A model generated the notes under the pieces. That model did not search any database. It had not been told where the DNA came from and was given only the letters and a program-made list of their open reading frames with translations. Below, piece after piece: positions 35,763 to 44,013 of a stretch of 64,000 bases of DNA. The stretch comes from Marinicella pacifica. Lineage in GTDB: Bacteria; Pseudomonadota; Gammaproteobacteria; Xanthomonadales; Marinicellaceae. The position numbers and the translations under genes were made by a program. The stretch is taken from assembly GCF_014636635.1 (NCBI RefSeq), contig NZ_BMEO01000002.1, positions 248,001 to 312,000 on the forward strand. Direction: 5' to 3'. How positions within the stretch are numbered: the stretch's first letter is position 1; each line of letters begins with the position of its first letter.

Positions 35763-36820
35763 GGCGCGGATTTTTTCAGTAATTCAGTCAATGGCTCGTC
35801 GCCGGTCTTAACCGCAGTAATGGTCACCGGTGAACCATCATGGATGCGTAAAGTGCCGTGAATCACAACTTGTTGACCGGCCGCCAAGCCTGAAGTAATG
35901 GCCAGTGATTTGTCAGGACGGTCGCCGATGGTGATGGCCTGTTTGCGCACCGTGGTTTGTTGGCCGGTGTTCTCAATGACATACACAAAATGCTGACCGG
36001 CTTCTGAAATCAGGGCTTCCTCGGGAATCAGCAAAGCCGGTTTTTCCTCGGCGGCAATATTGACCCGCATCAATAAACCGGGTTTGAGCAAATAATCGGG
36101 ATTATCAATTATCACCCGTCCACTGATCATGCGGGTGATCGGATTAACCCGGCTGTCGAGACTGATTAATGTGCCTTTGAAAACCTGATCGTGAAATGCA
36201 GTGGTGGTGGCGGTCACGGTTAATCCCGGTTGTAAGTGAATAAGCTGATCGGCTGAAACCGTAAAATCCAGCTTCATTTGCCTGTCTTCATCCAGTGTGG
36301 CCAGCTGCATGCCCGGTTGTGCCAAACTGCCGATACTGATGCGCCGTAATCCCATCAAACCATCAAAGGGCGCTCTGAGGGTGCGTTTGTCAATGGCACT
36401 TTGAATACCCTGAATTTTCGCTTTGGAAATCGATACCAGGCTTTTTTGGGTGTCTAAGGCAGATTTTGAAGAGACATTTTTGGCGGTCAGCGCACTGAGC
36501 CGGTCAACCTGTCGCCGGGCTTCTGCCAGACGTGCCTGTTCTTCCGCCAATAAGGCTTGCTCATCACCATCATCCAGTTTAATCAGCACATCGCCTTGTT
36601 GAACCCGTTGCCCGTCTTCAAAATAAATACCCACAATATAATCCGTGACCTGGGCCGTTAAATCCACGCTGTTAATCGCCCTTAAGTCGCCCAGTGCCTC
36701 AATATCGCCGGACAGGGTGGTGGTTTTAACAGGCGCGACAATCACCGGGGTGCTGCGCTGGGCCCAACTGGGCTGACTGATAAAGAAAAGCAAACAGATT
36801 AAGCTTATTTTATAGGACAT
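35759..36820 (-). CDS. RND efflux periplasmic adaptor (membrane fusion protein)
   Basis: 353 residues with a signal peptide (ending SWA) and no lipobox. Biotinyl-lipoyl half motifs (GDIEALGDLRAINSVDLTA; LRAPFDGLMGLRRISIGSL), a coiled-coil hairpin (about 85-140), then beta-barrel and membrane-proximal domains. It links the RND permease to an outer-membrane channel. First gene of the two-gene operon; upstream lies a candidate sRNA or attenuator (36924-36998). Confidence 0.93.
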   Translation of the reverse strand: MSYKISLICLLFFISQPSWAQRSTPVIVAPVKTTTLSGDIEALGDLRAINSVDLTAQVTDYIVGIYFEDGQRVQQGDVLIKLDDGDEQALLAEEQARLAEARRQVDRLSALTAKNVSSKSALDTQKSLVSISKAKIQGIQSAIDKRTLRAPFDGLMGLRRISIGSLAQPGMQLATLDEDRQMKLDFTVSADQLIHLQPGLTVTATTTAFHDQVFKGTLISLDSRVNPITRMISGRVIIDNPDYLLKPGLLMRVNIAAEEKPALLIPEEALISEAGQHFVYVIENTGQQTTVRKQAITIGDRPDKSLAITSGLAAGQQVVIHGTLRIHDGSPVTITAVKTGDEPLTELLKKSAP

Positions 36821-36923
36821 GAATCAACCACAAGCGGAATTTTAAATGCTTATTTTAAACGAATGCAGTGGATTAAATGTGGAAACAATGTGAAAATATA
36901 AGACTTAACTTAAAATGTCAGGC

Positions 36924-36950
36924 AAAAAAAATCCCAAACAAGTTGGGATT
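36924..36950 (-). terminator. Rho-independent terminator on the minus strand
   Basis: 8-bp stem AATCCCAA/TTGGGATT, 5-nt loop, with A7 on the plus strand giving a U-run after the stem on the minus strand. No annotated minus-strand gene lies immediately to its right, so it belongs to the candidate leader/sRNA. Confidence 0.7.
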
Positions 36951-36998
36951 AAGAGGTATAACCGATAAACTCCAAAATCGGTTTAGGCACATTTGATA
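36924..36998 (-). ncRNA. Candidate sRNA or attenuator leader upstream of the RND operon
   Basis: Within the 347-bp, AT-rich gap between the RND operon and the divergent Tol-like gene. On the minus strand, TTGCCT (37034-37029) and TATTGT (37010-37005), 18 bp apart, could be a promoter. Downstream come a 7-bp hairpin AACCGAT...ATCGGTT (36960-36983) and an intrinsic terminator, AATCCCAA-acaag-TTGGGATT (36930-36950), followed on the minus strand by a run of U. This predicts a transcript of about 75 nt ending about 100 nt before the adaptor ATG. It is either an independent sRNA or a leader that attenuates efflux expression. Confidence 0.45.
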
Positions 36999-37167
36999 TG
37001 TAAAACAATAACATACAAGGTATTGTTAAGGCAAGTATTTAAATAAATTATTTATAAATATTATTAGAAATAATCTATAAGTTGCTGATATTAATATTAT
37101 TTTAGATTTGTTTGATACTATTGAATTTGCAGTCCCTTTTGTACTTTAAAGTGCTAAACTGCGCCTT

Positions 37168-37920
37168 ATGCGCACTTTTTTTCTTCTTATGGTTTCACTC
37201 ATCGGCCTGACACAGGCCGCTGAACCGCCCCATTTGACCGTCATTGGCGGTGCGAATAAACCTGTGGGTATTTATTTTCAACCATTTTCCTACCGTGGCA
37301 ATGGCGTGAGTCCGGCGGTGGTCATTGAAAATAATTTGCTGTTCCATCTGTCACAATCCGGTTTGTTTTATCAACCGGGCAGATTGCAGCCTGAAAAGCA
37401 CTGGAATTTACACCATTGGCGTCTGGCCGGGGTGCGTTATGTGATTTCAGGTGATATCGAAGAAAATGAACGGACCATTGATTTGCGTTTAACAGTGAGC
37501 GACACACTGGGCACCACGCCCACTTTTGTGTGGGTGGAACTGAATGCCGATGCCTGGCAACAGGCCACTCGGGTGTTTGCCCGTCAGCTGTTGTATTCAT
37601 TGTTTTATGCGACGTACACTGATGATGTGGACAGTCAGTATTTACACAATGTTGAAACGGCTGAAACCCGTTACTGGATGGCGCTGGCAAAAACCTTAAA
37701 GCGGCATTGGCAGAACCGGGTCCGCCGTGGCGAATGTCAGGTGACTGTCTCGCAGCTGCCGGGCGGCCAGTTGCACGATTTTAAGATGGCACCGGATTGT
37801 GATGCGGTTCTGGCTGAGGAAATACAGTCTTTGTTCGAACAGGTGAGCAACTTTCCCTACAGCGGCCACCAGGCACCTTTTGCGCAGACTTTTTCGGTCA
37901 CATTTGTGGCGCGTCCGTGA
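37168..37920 (+). CDS. TolB N-terminal domain fused to a TolA-like C-terminal domain
   Basis: 250 residues with a signal peptide (1-18). Residues about 30-160 fit the TolB N-terminal alpha/beta domain (VGIYFQPFSY, VVIENNLLFHLSQSGLFY, VRYVISGDIEE, LRLTVSD, ARQLLYSLF), but the TolB beta-propeller is absent. Residues about 180-250 (RGECQVTVSQLPGGQL...DCDAVLAEEIQ...FSVTFVARP) resemble the TolA/TonB C-terminal domain, including a Cys pair (190 and 211) like the TolA domain III disulfide. The gene is outside any tol-pal operon. It may interact with Tol-Pal or TonB-type partners in the periplasm; this is inference from domains. Its last 23 bp overlap the convergent DedA-type gene. Confidence 0.6.
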   Translation: MRTFFLLMVSLIGLTQAAEPPHLTVIGGANKPVGIYFQPFSYRGNGVSPAVVIENNLLFHLSQSGLFYQPGRLQPEKHWNLHHWRLAGVRYVISGDIEENERTIDLRLTVSDTLGTTPTFVWVELNADAWQQATRVFARQLLYSLFYATYTDDVDSQYLHNVETAETRYWMALAKTLKRHWQNRVRRGECQVTVSQLPGGQLHDFKMAPDCDAVLAEEIQSLFEQVSNFPYSGHQAPFAQTFSVTFVARP

Positions 37921-39796
37921 TGTCAAGCTGCCAGCCGTTGATGGTGGGTGTGAACCGAAAACCGGCGTGATTAAAATCCTGTTGCAAAGCCGATTTATCT
38001 GCAACTGTACCGACATAGCCCCAATGGTGGAAAAACCACAAGTCGGTGTCACGCTTATGGCGGGTAACAGTGGCAGACCATTGATTGGGCTGAGTGCTTG
38101 AATCCGGCCAGATACGCAAAGCCCACAACTGCTCACCGTGTTTTTTGGTCATCAATACATGTTCCAGTTCACCTTTATGCACATAGGACAACAGGGGCAG
38201 ATCACCTTTTTTGCTGGCCGCCAGCGCGGCAATCACATTGCCCCAGGTTTTAACCGGTAAAGTCTGCCAGCCTTGTTGCACCAAACCATTTTGCAGCACC
38301 TGTAAATCACCGCTGATGTGGATGTCCAGTTGCTGCTTGCCGGTGTTGGCCCATCCGGTGGTGGTGTTGTAATCCTGTTGTGCCAACCACTGGGGTTTAA
38401 TGATATGGCTGCTGCCGGGAAAAAACAACCAGGCGGCCAGGGGAGCCGTCAAGGTGGTCACCATAAAGATTAATTTTAACGGCAAACCCAGAAACTGACG
38501 GCGATAGCGGGTGCGAAAGGCAATCCCCACCACCATCGCCCAGATGGCCGCCATAATGCCGGACAGGAGCGCCACAGGCAAACTTAATTTGAAGAAAAAC
38601 AAAGTGGCAAATAAATACAACGCCGATAACACCGCCGTCAGAATATAGGGCCAACTGCGCCATTTAATCGGATAGGCACCGGCCACCAGAATGGCCCAAA
38701 AAGCAATCACCGCCACATACCAAAAGGCGTGATGCGAAGCGATTAAGTGCCACCGGCCGTGATCCATGCGACAGATAATCACCGAAAAAACATAGGCGCT
38801 TAATGACAAAATCAGCCAATGCCCCAGCGCCAAGTATAAACGTCGGTAAATCAGCCAGGCAGTGATGAAACCGGTCATCAGCCAGATCACCAGATCATGG
38901 CCCAAATACAACAACCAGCGCATCGGCGGCACCGTCCATGGGTTGTGAAAGGTATAAAAGAAGCCTTCACTGGCCTGGTTCCAGCCAATCAACCATTGAT
39001 TGCCCGCCATAAATACAATGACCAGCACGGTAAAAATCGCCAGAATAAATGCCATCATCGCCAGCGAACCGGTCTCCGGCTGTCTGGGGTCAATCAGGCC
39101 GGATGTGATGTGACCTAATTTCGGGTGTTTCTGGCTCCAGGCCAGCATCCGGCTGAGCCAGCGATAAGCCCGTGGAACCAACAGCTGATAAATAAACTGA
39201 ATCAACCAGAACGTCAGCCAGACCAGTGCCACCAGCACCAGCGCCAGACCCGCCAGTTTAACCGCCACCTTGGCCATGCTTTCAATCGCAGAACCAAATA
39301 AAATACCCGGTAGCAGATAAAACGGCGCCCATAAAACCGAAGCCAGAAAACTGATTGCCACATAACGCTTCACCGGCATCGCCATAATGCCGACGATGGC
39401 CGGGATAATGGGGCGCACCGGCCCCACAAAACGTCCGATGATGATGCTGATGATGCCGTATTTCTTAAAAAACCGCTGACCGTTGTGAATTAAATTCGGA
39501 AACCGGTTAATGGGCCATTTGGTGAGCAGTTTTTCCCGGTAATGATAACCAATCCAGTAACTGATACCGTCACCGGCGAAGCCGCCGAAAGAAGCCCAGA
39601 ACCAGGCGCTGTAAAAATCCAGTACACCGAGGCCAATTAATGCGCCGAGGCTGACCAAAAAAGCCGCCCCCGGAAAAATAATCCCCACCAGCAGCAGAGA
39701 TTCTAAAAACGAAAAACCGAAGATAATTAGACCGGTCCAGTTCGGATTCTGTTGAACCCAGTCAAAGACGTCCTTGACCCAACCTTCGGCTTCCAT
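37898..39796 (-). CDS. DedA - PAP2-like - LssY_C fusion membrane protein
   Basis: 632 residues. DedA/SNARE-associated domain (about 1-190) with ESLLLVGIIFPGAAFLVSLGAL, GGFAGDGISYWIGY and the conserved FVGPVRPIIPAIVG. A second membrane region of about six segments (about 245-470) occupies the place of PAP2 phosphatase in DedA-PAP2 fusions, but the canonical PSGH is replaced by ASHHAF (about 350) and no KX6RP motif is seen, so phosphatase activity is doubtful. The C-terminus (about 495-632) is LssY_C-like with a soluble alpha/beta character. DedA proteins act in lipid-carrier/phospholipid scrambling and membrane homeostasis. It converges on and overlaps the Tol-like gene. Confidence 0.85.
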   Translation of the reverse strand: MEAEGWVKDVFDWVQQNPNWTGLIIFGFSFLESLLLVGIIFPGAAFLVSLGALIGLGVLDFYSAWFWASFGGFAGDGISYWIGYHYREKLLTKWPINRFPNLIHNGQRFFKKYGIISIIIGRFVGPVRPIIPAIVGIMAMPVKRYVAISFLASVLWAPFYLLPGILFGSAIESMAKVAVKLAGLALVLVALVWLTFWLIQFIYQLLVPRAYRWLSRMLAWSQKHPKLGHITSGLIDPRQPETGSLAMMAFILAIFTVLVIVFMAGNQWLIGWNQASEGFFYTFHNPWTVPPMRWLLYLGHDLVIWLMTGFITAWLIYRRLYLALGHWLILSLSAYVFSVIICRMDHGRWHLIASHHAFWYVAVIAFWAILVAGAYPIKWRSWPYILTAVLSALYLFATLFFFKLSLPVALLSGIMAAIWAMVVGIAFRTRYRRQFLGLPLKLIFMVTTLTAPLAAWLFFPGSSHIIKPQWLAQQDYNTTTGWANTGKQQLDIHISGDLQVLQNGLVQQGWQTLPVKTWGNVIAALAASKKGDLPLLSYVHKGELEHVLMTKKHGEQLWALRIWPDSSTQPNQWSATVTRHKRDTDLWFFHHWGYVGTVADKSALQQDFNHAGFRFTPTINGWQLDITDAPQM

Positions 39797-39797
39797 A

Positions 39798-41072
39798 TCA
39801 GGCTTTTATGGCTTCTCTGGCCGCTTCGAGTGTGGTTTCAATGATGATATCGTTATGCTGACTGGAAATAAAACCCGCTTCATATGCAGACGGTGCCAGA
39901 TACACGCCGTGATCTAACATGCCGTGGAAAAAGCGTTTAAAGTGACCCAAATCACAGGTTTCCAGCTCATCGAAATTATTCGCGGCTTTATCTGCAAAAA
40001 ACAGACCAAACATACCGCCTTGCTGACGGGTGGCAAAAGGCACACCGGCGTTATCAGCCACCTGTTGCAAGCCGTCTGTGAGTTTTTTGGCTTGTGCACT
40101 TAAATAATCATAAAACCCCGGTTCGCTGATAATGTCCATCATGGCAGAGCCGGCGGCCATCGCCAGAGGGTTGCCGGATAACGTACCGGCCTGATAAACA
40201 GGCCCTTGTGGTGCAATGTACTCCATAATTTCGCGCCGACCACCAAAAGCACCCACCGGCAAACCACCACCGATGATCTTACCAAAGGTGGTTAAATCCG
40301 GTGTAATACCATAGAGCTCCTGGGCACCGCCCCGGGCCACCCGAAAGCCGGTCATGACTTCATCAAAAATAAGCACACTGCCCTGTTGGTCACAAATTTC
40401 TCTTAAGCCCTGAAGATAGCCCGGTAATGGTTCAATCATGTTCATATTACCGGCAATCGGCTCAATAATAATGGCCGCCACATCATCACCATGTTCGGCC
40501 ATGACTTGTTTAACGGCATCCAGATTATTAAAAGGTACGGTCAGGGTTAAATCTGCGGTGGCTTTGGGCACACCCGGTGATCCCGGAATACCTAAGGTCA
40601 CCACACCGCTGCCGGCTTTCACTAAAAAGGAATCGGCATGTCCGTGGTAACAGCCCTCAAATTTAATGATTTTATCGCGACCGGTAAAGCCACGGGCCAG
40701 GCGAATGGCGCTCATGGTGGCCTCGGTGCCGGAATTCACCATCCGCACCAAATCCACCGAAGGAATCATCCGGCATACTTTTTCGGCGAGGGTTATCTCC
40801 GCTTCAGCCGGCGTCCCAAAGCTCAAACCTTGATCCACCGCAGCATGCACCGCTTGTAATACACGGTCGTGGCTGTGACCGGCAATCATTGGCCCCCAAC
40901 TGCCGACATAGTCAATATAAGCCTTGTCATTGACATCGTACATATAAGGGCCTTTGGCGGCTTTGATAAAAATCGGCTCGCCGCCGACACCGTGAAAAGC
41001 CCGCACCGGTGAATTCACACCGCCGGGGATGTATTGTTGTGCCTGGGTAAATAATGCGTGATTTTTGTTCAT
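39798..41072 (-). CDS. hemL: Glutamate-1-semialdehyde 2,1-aminomutase
   Basis: PLP enzyme converting glutamate-1-semialdehyde to 5-aminolevulinate in tetrapyrrole synthesis. 424 residues from ATG 41072, giving the family N-terminus [21 protein letters not shown] pattern; the 19-residue upstream extension (to 41129) is unlike the family and was rejected. PLP-lysine in [28 protein letters not shown] and the glycine-rich [14 protein letters not shown] are conserved. It lies 1 bp after the end of the DedA-type gene and is divergent from the gamma-glutamyltransferase gene (65-bp gap). Confidence 0.96.
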   Translation of the reverse strand: MNKNHALFTQAQQYIPGGVNSPVRAFHGVGGEPIFIKAAKGPYMYDVNDKAYIDYVGSWGPMIAGHSHDRVLQAVHAAVDQGLSFGTPAEAEITLAEKVCRMIPSVDLVRMVNSGTEATMSAIRLARGFTGRDKIIKFEGCYHGHADSFLVKAGSGVVTLGIPGSPGVPKATADLTLTVPFNNLDAVKQVMAEHGDDVAAIIIEPIAGNMNMIEPLPGYLQGLREICDQQGSVLIFDEVMTGFRVARGGAQELYGITPDLTTFGKIIGGGLPVGAFGGRREIMEYIAPQGPVYQAGTLSGNPLAMAAGSAMMDIISEPGFYDYLSAQAKKLTDGLQQVADNAGVPFATRQQGGMFGLFFADKAANNFDELETCDLGHFKRFFHGMLDHGVYLAPSAYEAGFISSQHNDIIIETTLEAAREAIKA

Positions 41073-41137
41073 GTTGGTCAATATTATTTTCGTGCCGCCA
41101 TTATAAATGTTTTCACAACCAATTGGCATGTTCTACA

Positions 41138-42595
41138 ATGGAGAGTTTTGAATCTGACAACATCATGCAAACCCATGCTGTGGCAGCCGGTCATCGACTC
41201 ACGGCTCAGGCCGCTGAAACAACCCTGCAACAAGGCGGTAATGCCTATGATGCCATTATTGCGGCGGTGCTGATGTCCTTTGTGTCAGAACCTCTGTTGT
41301 CCTCCCCGGGTGGAGGCGGATTTTTAATGGTGTCAGGGCCCGGACAAACGCCAAAGTTACTGGATTTTTTTTCCAATACCCCACTGATTGATAGCGACAA
41401 TTTAGCGCCTTCTGATTGGGATTTTTATCCGATTTCGGGTAATTTTGGCGACAAATCCCAGGAATTTCACATCGGGCGTGCGGCCGCGGTAGTGCCCGGT
41501 GTGGTGGCGGGGATTTTCAAGGCCCATGAAAAGTTAGCCTCGATGCCGTTAACACAATTGGCACTACCGGCCATTGAGGCCGCGGCCAAAGGCATAGAGG
41601 TCAACCGACAGCAGGCTTTTGTGGCCAAAATTCTTACACCAGTTATCAGCGCAAGCCAAGAAGCTGAGCAACTCTATCATGGACTGACACACGGCGCTGT
41701 ATGGAAAAACAAACAGCTGGCAGATTTTTTGGACACCCTGTCAAAGTCAGATACTGATTGGTTTTACCGCCAACCAATGTCTGCCAAGATGTACGATAGC
41801 GCAGATTGTTTACTACAAGCAAATGATTTTGCCCGTTATAAATGCGTCATCAGAGAACCCTTGCTTATTCAGTGTGGTGATTATCGCGTACTGACCAATC
41901 CGACACCCAGTACCGGCGGTTTGTTAATTGCTGACCAACTCAAACATTGCCAGAACACAGCGACTCAACAGCCTGTGTTTGACGCCATGTTCGCCATGGA
42001 ACAGAATAAAAATAAAAGGCTGAGTACCGTTTCACGGGGCACCACCCATATCAGTGTGACTGATAACCGCGGCCATTTAGCCGCTTTAACGATCAGCAAT
42101 GGGGAAGGCAACGGTTTTGTGGTACCCGATTGTGGATTTATGATGAATAATTTCCTCGGCGAATCAGATATCAACAGCGAAGGTTTTTTTAACTGGACAT
42201 CGGGCCAGCGGATGCGCTCAATGATGGCGCCCACCATAATTCATCACCCAAATAATCAATTCGCGCTTGGCTCCGGAGGATCAAACCGGATTAAAACCGC
42301 CATTTTTCAGGTGGCTTATCATTTAATTTATAACAACAGTTTATTAAAAACCGCTGTGGAAAGACCTCGGATGCACATAGAAAATAAGCACCTGGATTTG
42401 GAACCGGGGTTTTCAGGTGCTGATATAGACCACTTTAAAAACCGGGTTGATGTGACCCAATGGCAAAACCATAACCTCTATTTTGGTGGTGTCAATGCGG
42501 TACAAACCGGAGAAACCATCGCCGCCGTGGGCGATTTTCGGCGCCATGGCTGCGGGCTTGTGGGCTTAAAAAACGATGGTATATCCGAGGGTTAA
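41138..42595 (+). CDS. Gamma-glutamyltransferase family protein without signal peptide
   Basis: N-terminal nucleophile hydrolase homologous to Ggt. Start at ATG 41138 gives 485 residues; ATG 41165 is also possible, while the far upstream ATG 41054 would run into hemL. Family motifs are AAGHRLTAQAAETTLQQGGNAYDA, SSPGGGGFLMV, VVPGVVAG, and the autoprocessing site GTTHISVTDNRGH with catalytic Thr at about 302; SGGSNRI-like GSGGSNRI supports gamma-glutamyl binding. No signal peptide is visible, unlike periplasmic Ggt, and it is about 90 residues shorter. A cytosolic role in gamma-glutamyl peptide hydrolysis is inferred. Overlaps the convergent PagL-like gene by 30 bp. Confidence 0.82.
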   Translation: MESFESDNIMQTHAVAAGHRLTAQAAETTLQQGGNAYDAIIAAVLMSFVSEPLLSSPGGGGFLMVSGPGQTPKLLDFFSNTPLIDSDNLAPSDWDFYPISGNFGDKSQEFHIGRAAAVVPGVVAGIFKAHEKLASMPLTQLALPAIEAAAKGIEVNRQQAFVAKILTPVISASQEAEQLYHGLTHGAVWKNKQLADFLDTLSKSDTDWFYRQPMSAKMYDSADCLLQANDFARYKCVIREPLLIQCGDYRVLTNPTPSTGGLLIADQLKHCQNTATQQPVFDAMFAMEQNKNKRLSTVSRGTTHISVTDNRGHLAALTISNGEGNGFVVPDCGFMMNNFLGESDINSEGFFNWTSGQRMRSMMAPTIIHHPNNQFALGSGGSNRIKTAIFQVAYHLIYNNSLLKTAVERPRMHIENKHLDLEPGFSGADIDHFKNRVDVTQWQNHNLYFGGVNAVQTGETIAAVGDFRRHGCGLVGLKNDGISEG

Positions 42596-43072
42596 TGATT
42601 CTGTGCCGGGATTTTTTTTGGACAAACGGCTGTTTGAATAATGATGTCCGGCCAAACCCAGGCGGTGTTGATTTTTAAATTCATAAAAAACTTCAAAACC
42701 CGATTTGAATTCTATGGTGTGGCCCAAATCCAATAAATCACCATCATCAAAAAACCCCAAACCGGTACTGATTAACAACCCCCAATGTTCACTTAGTTCA
42801 AAAGTGTATTTCATATCGAAATAACTGTATTCAGCCCCTTTATCGGAATTGAGGTAACCAACAGCAGGCACCAGACCCCACCTGGAAAATTTGGGAAAAC
42901 GGTATTCCAGACCCAAAACAGCGTTGCGGATACTGCCGTTAAAAGCATTGATTTGACCCACATAGATTTGCACACTGTGGCGGTTGGTGTGTTTATTAAA
43001 AGGGTGTTGTGCATGGACGATAAAGCTCAGGCTCAACAAACAGCCAAACCCGATGGTTTTTCGAATATCCAT
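42566..43072 (-). CDS. PagL-like outer-membrane lipid A deacylase family protein
   Basis: 168 residues from ATG 43072 (a TTG seven codons upstream is less likely), signal peptide ending VHA. Eight or so amphipathic strands and a terminal Phe (GYTIVF) indicate a small outer-membrane barrel. HHYSNSRLSKKNPG matches the PagL catalytic His-x-Ser and following Asn-Pro-Gly block, and the acidic residue expected downstream is present as Glu (TESLTLGY). PagL removes the 3-O acyl chain from lipid A. The 3' end overlaps the ggt-like gene. Confidence 0.72.
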   Translation of the reverse strand: MDIRKTIGFGCLLSLSFIVHAQHPFNKHTNRHSVQIYVGQINAFNGSIRNAVLGLEYRFPKFSRWGLVPAVGYLNSDKGAEYSYFDMKYTFELSEHWGLLISTGLGFFDDGDLLDLGHTIEFKSGFEVFYEFKNQHRLGLAGHHYSNSRLSKKNPGTESLTLGYTIVF

Positions 43073-43102
43073 GGTGGGCAATCCTCTTGTCAAATTATTG
43101 TT

Positions 43103-43963
43103 TTAAGCGCCTTGCTGAAACGTGTTACAGGCCTCATAGCGACCGCTTTGCAAACCCGTGTTTAACCACTTAACCCGCTGTTGCGATGAGCCGTGGGTGA
43201 AGGCTTCCACATTGATACGACGACCGGCACGTTTTTGTAAACTGTCATCACCGATGGACGCTGCGGCTTGCAGGCCTTCTTCCACATCACCCGGTTCCAG
43301 CATGTTTTGTTGTTTGTTGGCATGGTGCGCCCAGACCCCGGCATAGCAGTCGGCCTGTAATTCCATCAGCACCGAAAGCTGATTCACTTGCGACGTGGAT
43401 GAGGCCTGTTGTTGCCATTGACGCACCTGGCGTTCGGTACCGGTGATATTCTGGATGTGATGACCCACTTCGTGTCCGATGACGTAAGCGCGGGCAAAAT
43501 CGCCCGGTGCACCCAATTGTTCAAGTTGTTTAAAGAAACTTAAAGACAAATAAACTTTTTGATCCGCAGGACAATAAAAGGGGCCGACAGCCTCAGAATT
43601 AACGCCACAGGCCGACTGAACCCGACCATCGAACAAAACCATGGTCGGTGCCGGGTATTGTTGGCCTTGTTGTTGAAAAATTGCCGACCAAACATCTTCG
43701 GTGGAGGCCAGAATAACAGAACTAAAATCAGCGTGCTGTTGTTGAGCCGGTGATTGTCGCTGTGGAATTTCAACCTGCTGACTTTGGCCGCCGTCTTGTT
43801 GCATCATGCCGCCTAAGAGTGTTAATGGATTTTGACCAGTAATAACGGCAATGATAATGGCGATGATAACCACACCGCCTGACAATTTAGCGCCACCTTT
43901 GGCGATACCGCGACCGCGACGGTCATCAATCCGTTGACTCCTTCTTTTGTTTTTCCAGCGCAT
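43103..43963 (-). CDS. Neutral zinc metallopeptidase, YpfJ family
   Basis: 286 residues, normal for the family. A short basic cytoplasmic N-terminus with the conserved RWKNKRRSQRIDDRRG start, one membrane segment (about 30-50), then a periplasmic domain with the zinc motif HEVGHHIQN, C/Y-containing SACGVNSEAVGPFYCPADQKVYL, and ELQADCYAGVWAH, which supplies the third ligand. The family is uncharacterised functionally, though membrane-anchored proteolysis is expected. Single gene upstream of the PagL-like gene (30-bp gap), possibly co-transcribed. Confidence 0.9.
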   Translation of the reverse strand: MRWKNKRRSQRIDDRRGRGIAKGGAKLSGGVVIIAIIIAVITGQNPLTLLGGMMQQDGGQSQQVEIPQRQSPAQQQHADFSSVILASTEDVWSAIFQQQGQQYPAPTMVLFDGRVQSACGVNSEAVGPFYCPADQKVYLSLSFFKQLEQLGAPGDFARAYVIGHEVGHHIQNITGTERQVRQWQQQASSTSQVNQLSVLMELQADCYAGVWAHHANKQQNMLEPGDVEEGLQAAASIGDDSLQKRAGRRINVEAFTHGSSQQRVKWLNTGLQSGRYEACNTFQQGA

Positions 43964-44013
43964 AAGATTAGTTAATTGAAAAAATCAATTATAGCGGAAA
44001 GTCTAATAATATT

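Noticed and set aside
41054-41137. Longer N-terminus for the gamma-glutamyltransferase
   Set aside because: It would overlap the start of hemL and adds Cys-rich residues foreign to the family; no secretion signal is gained.
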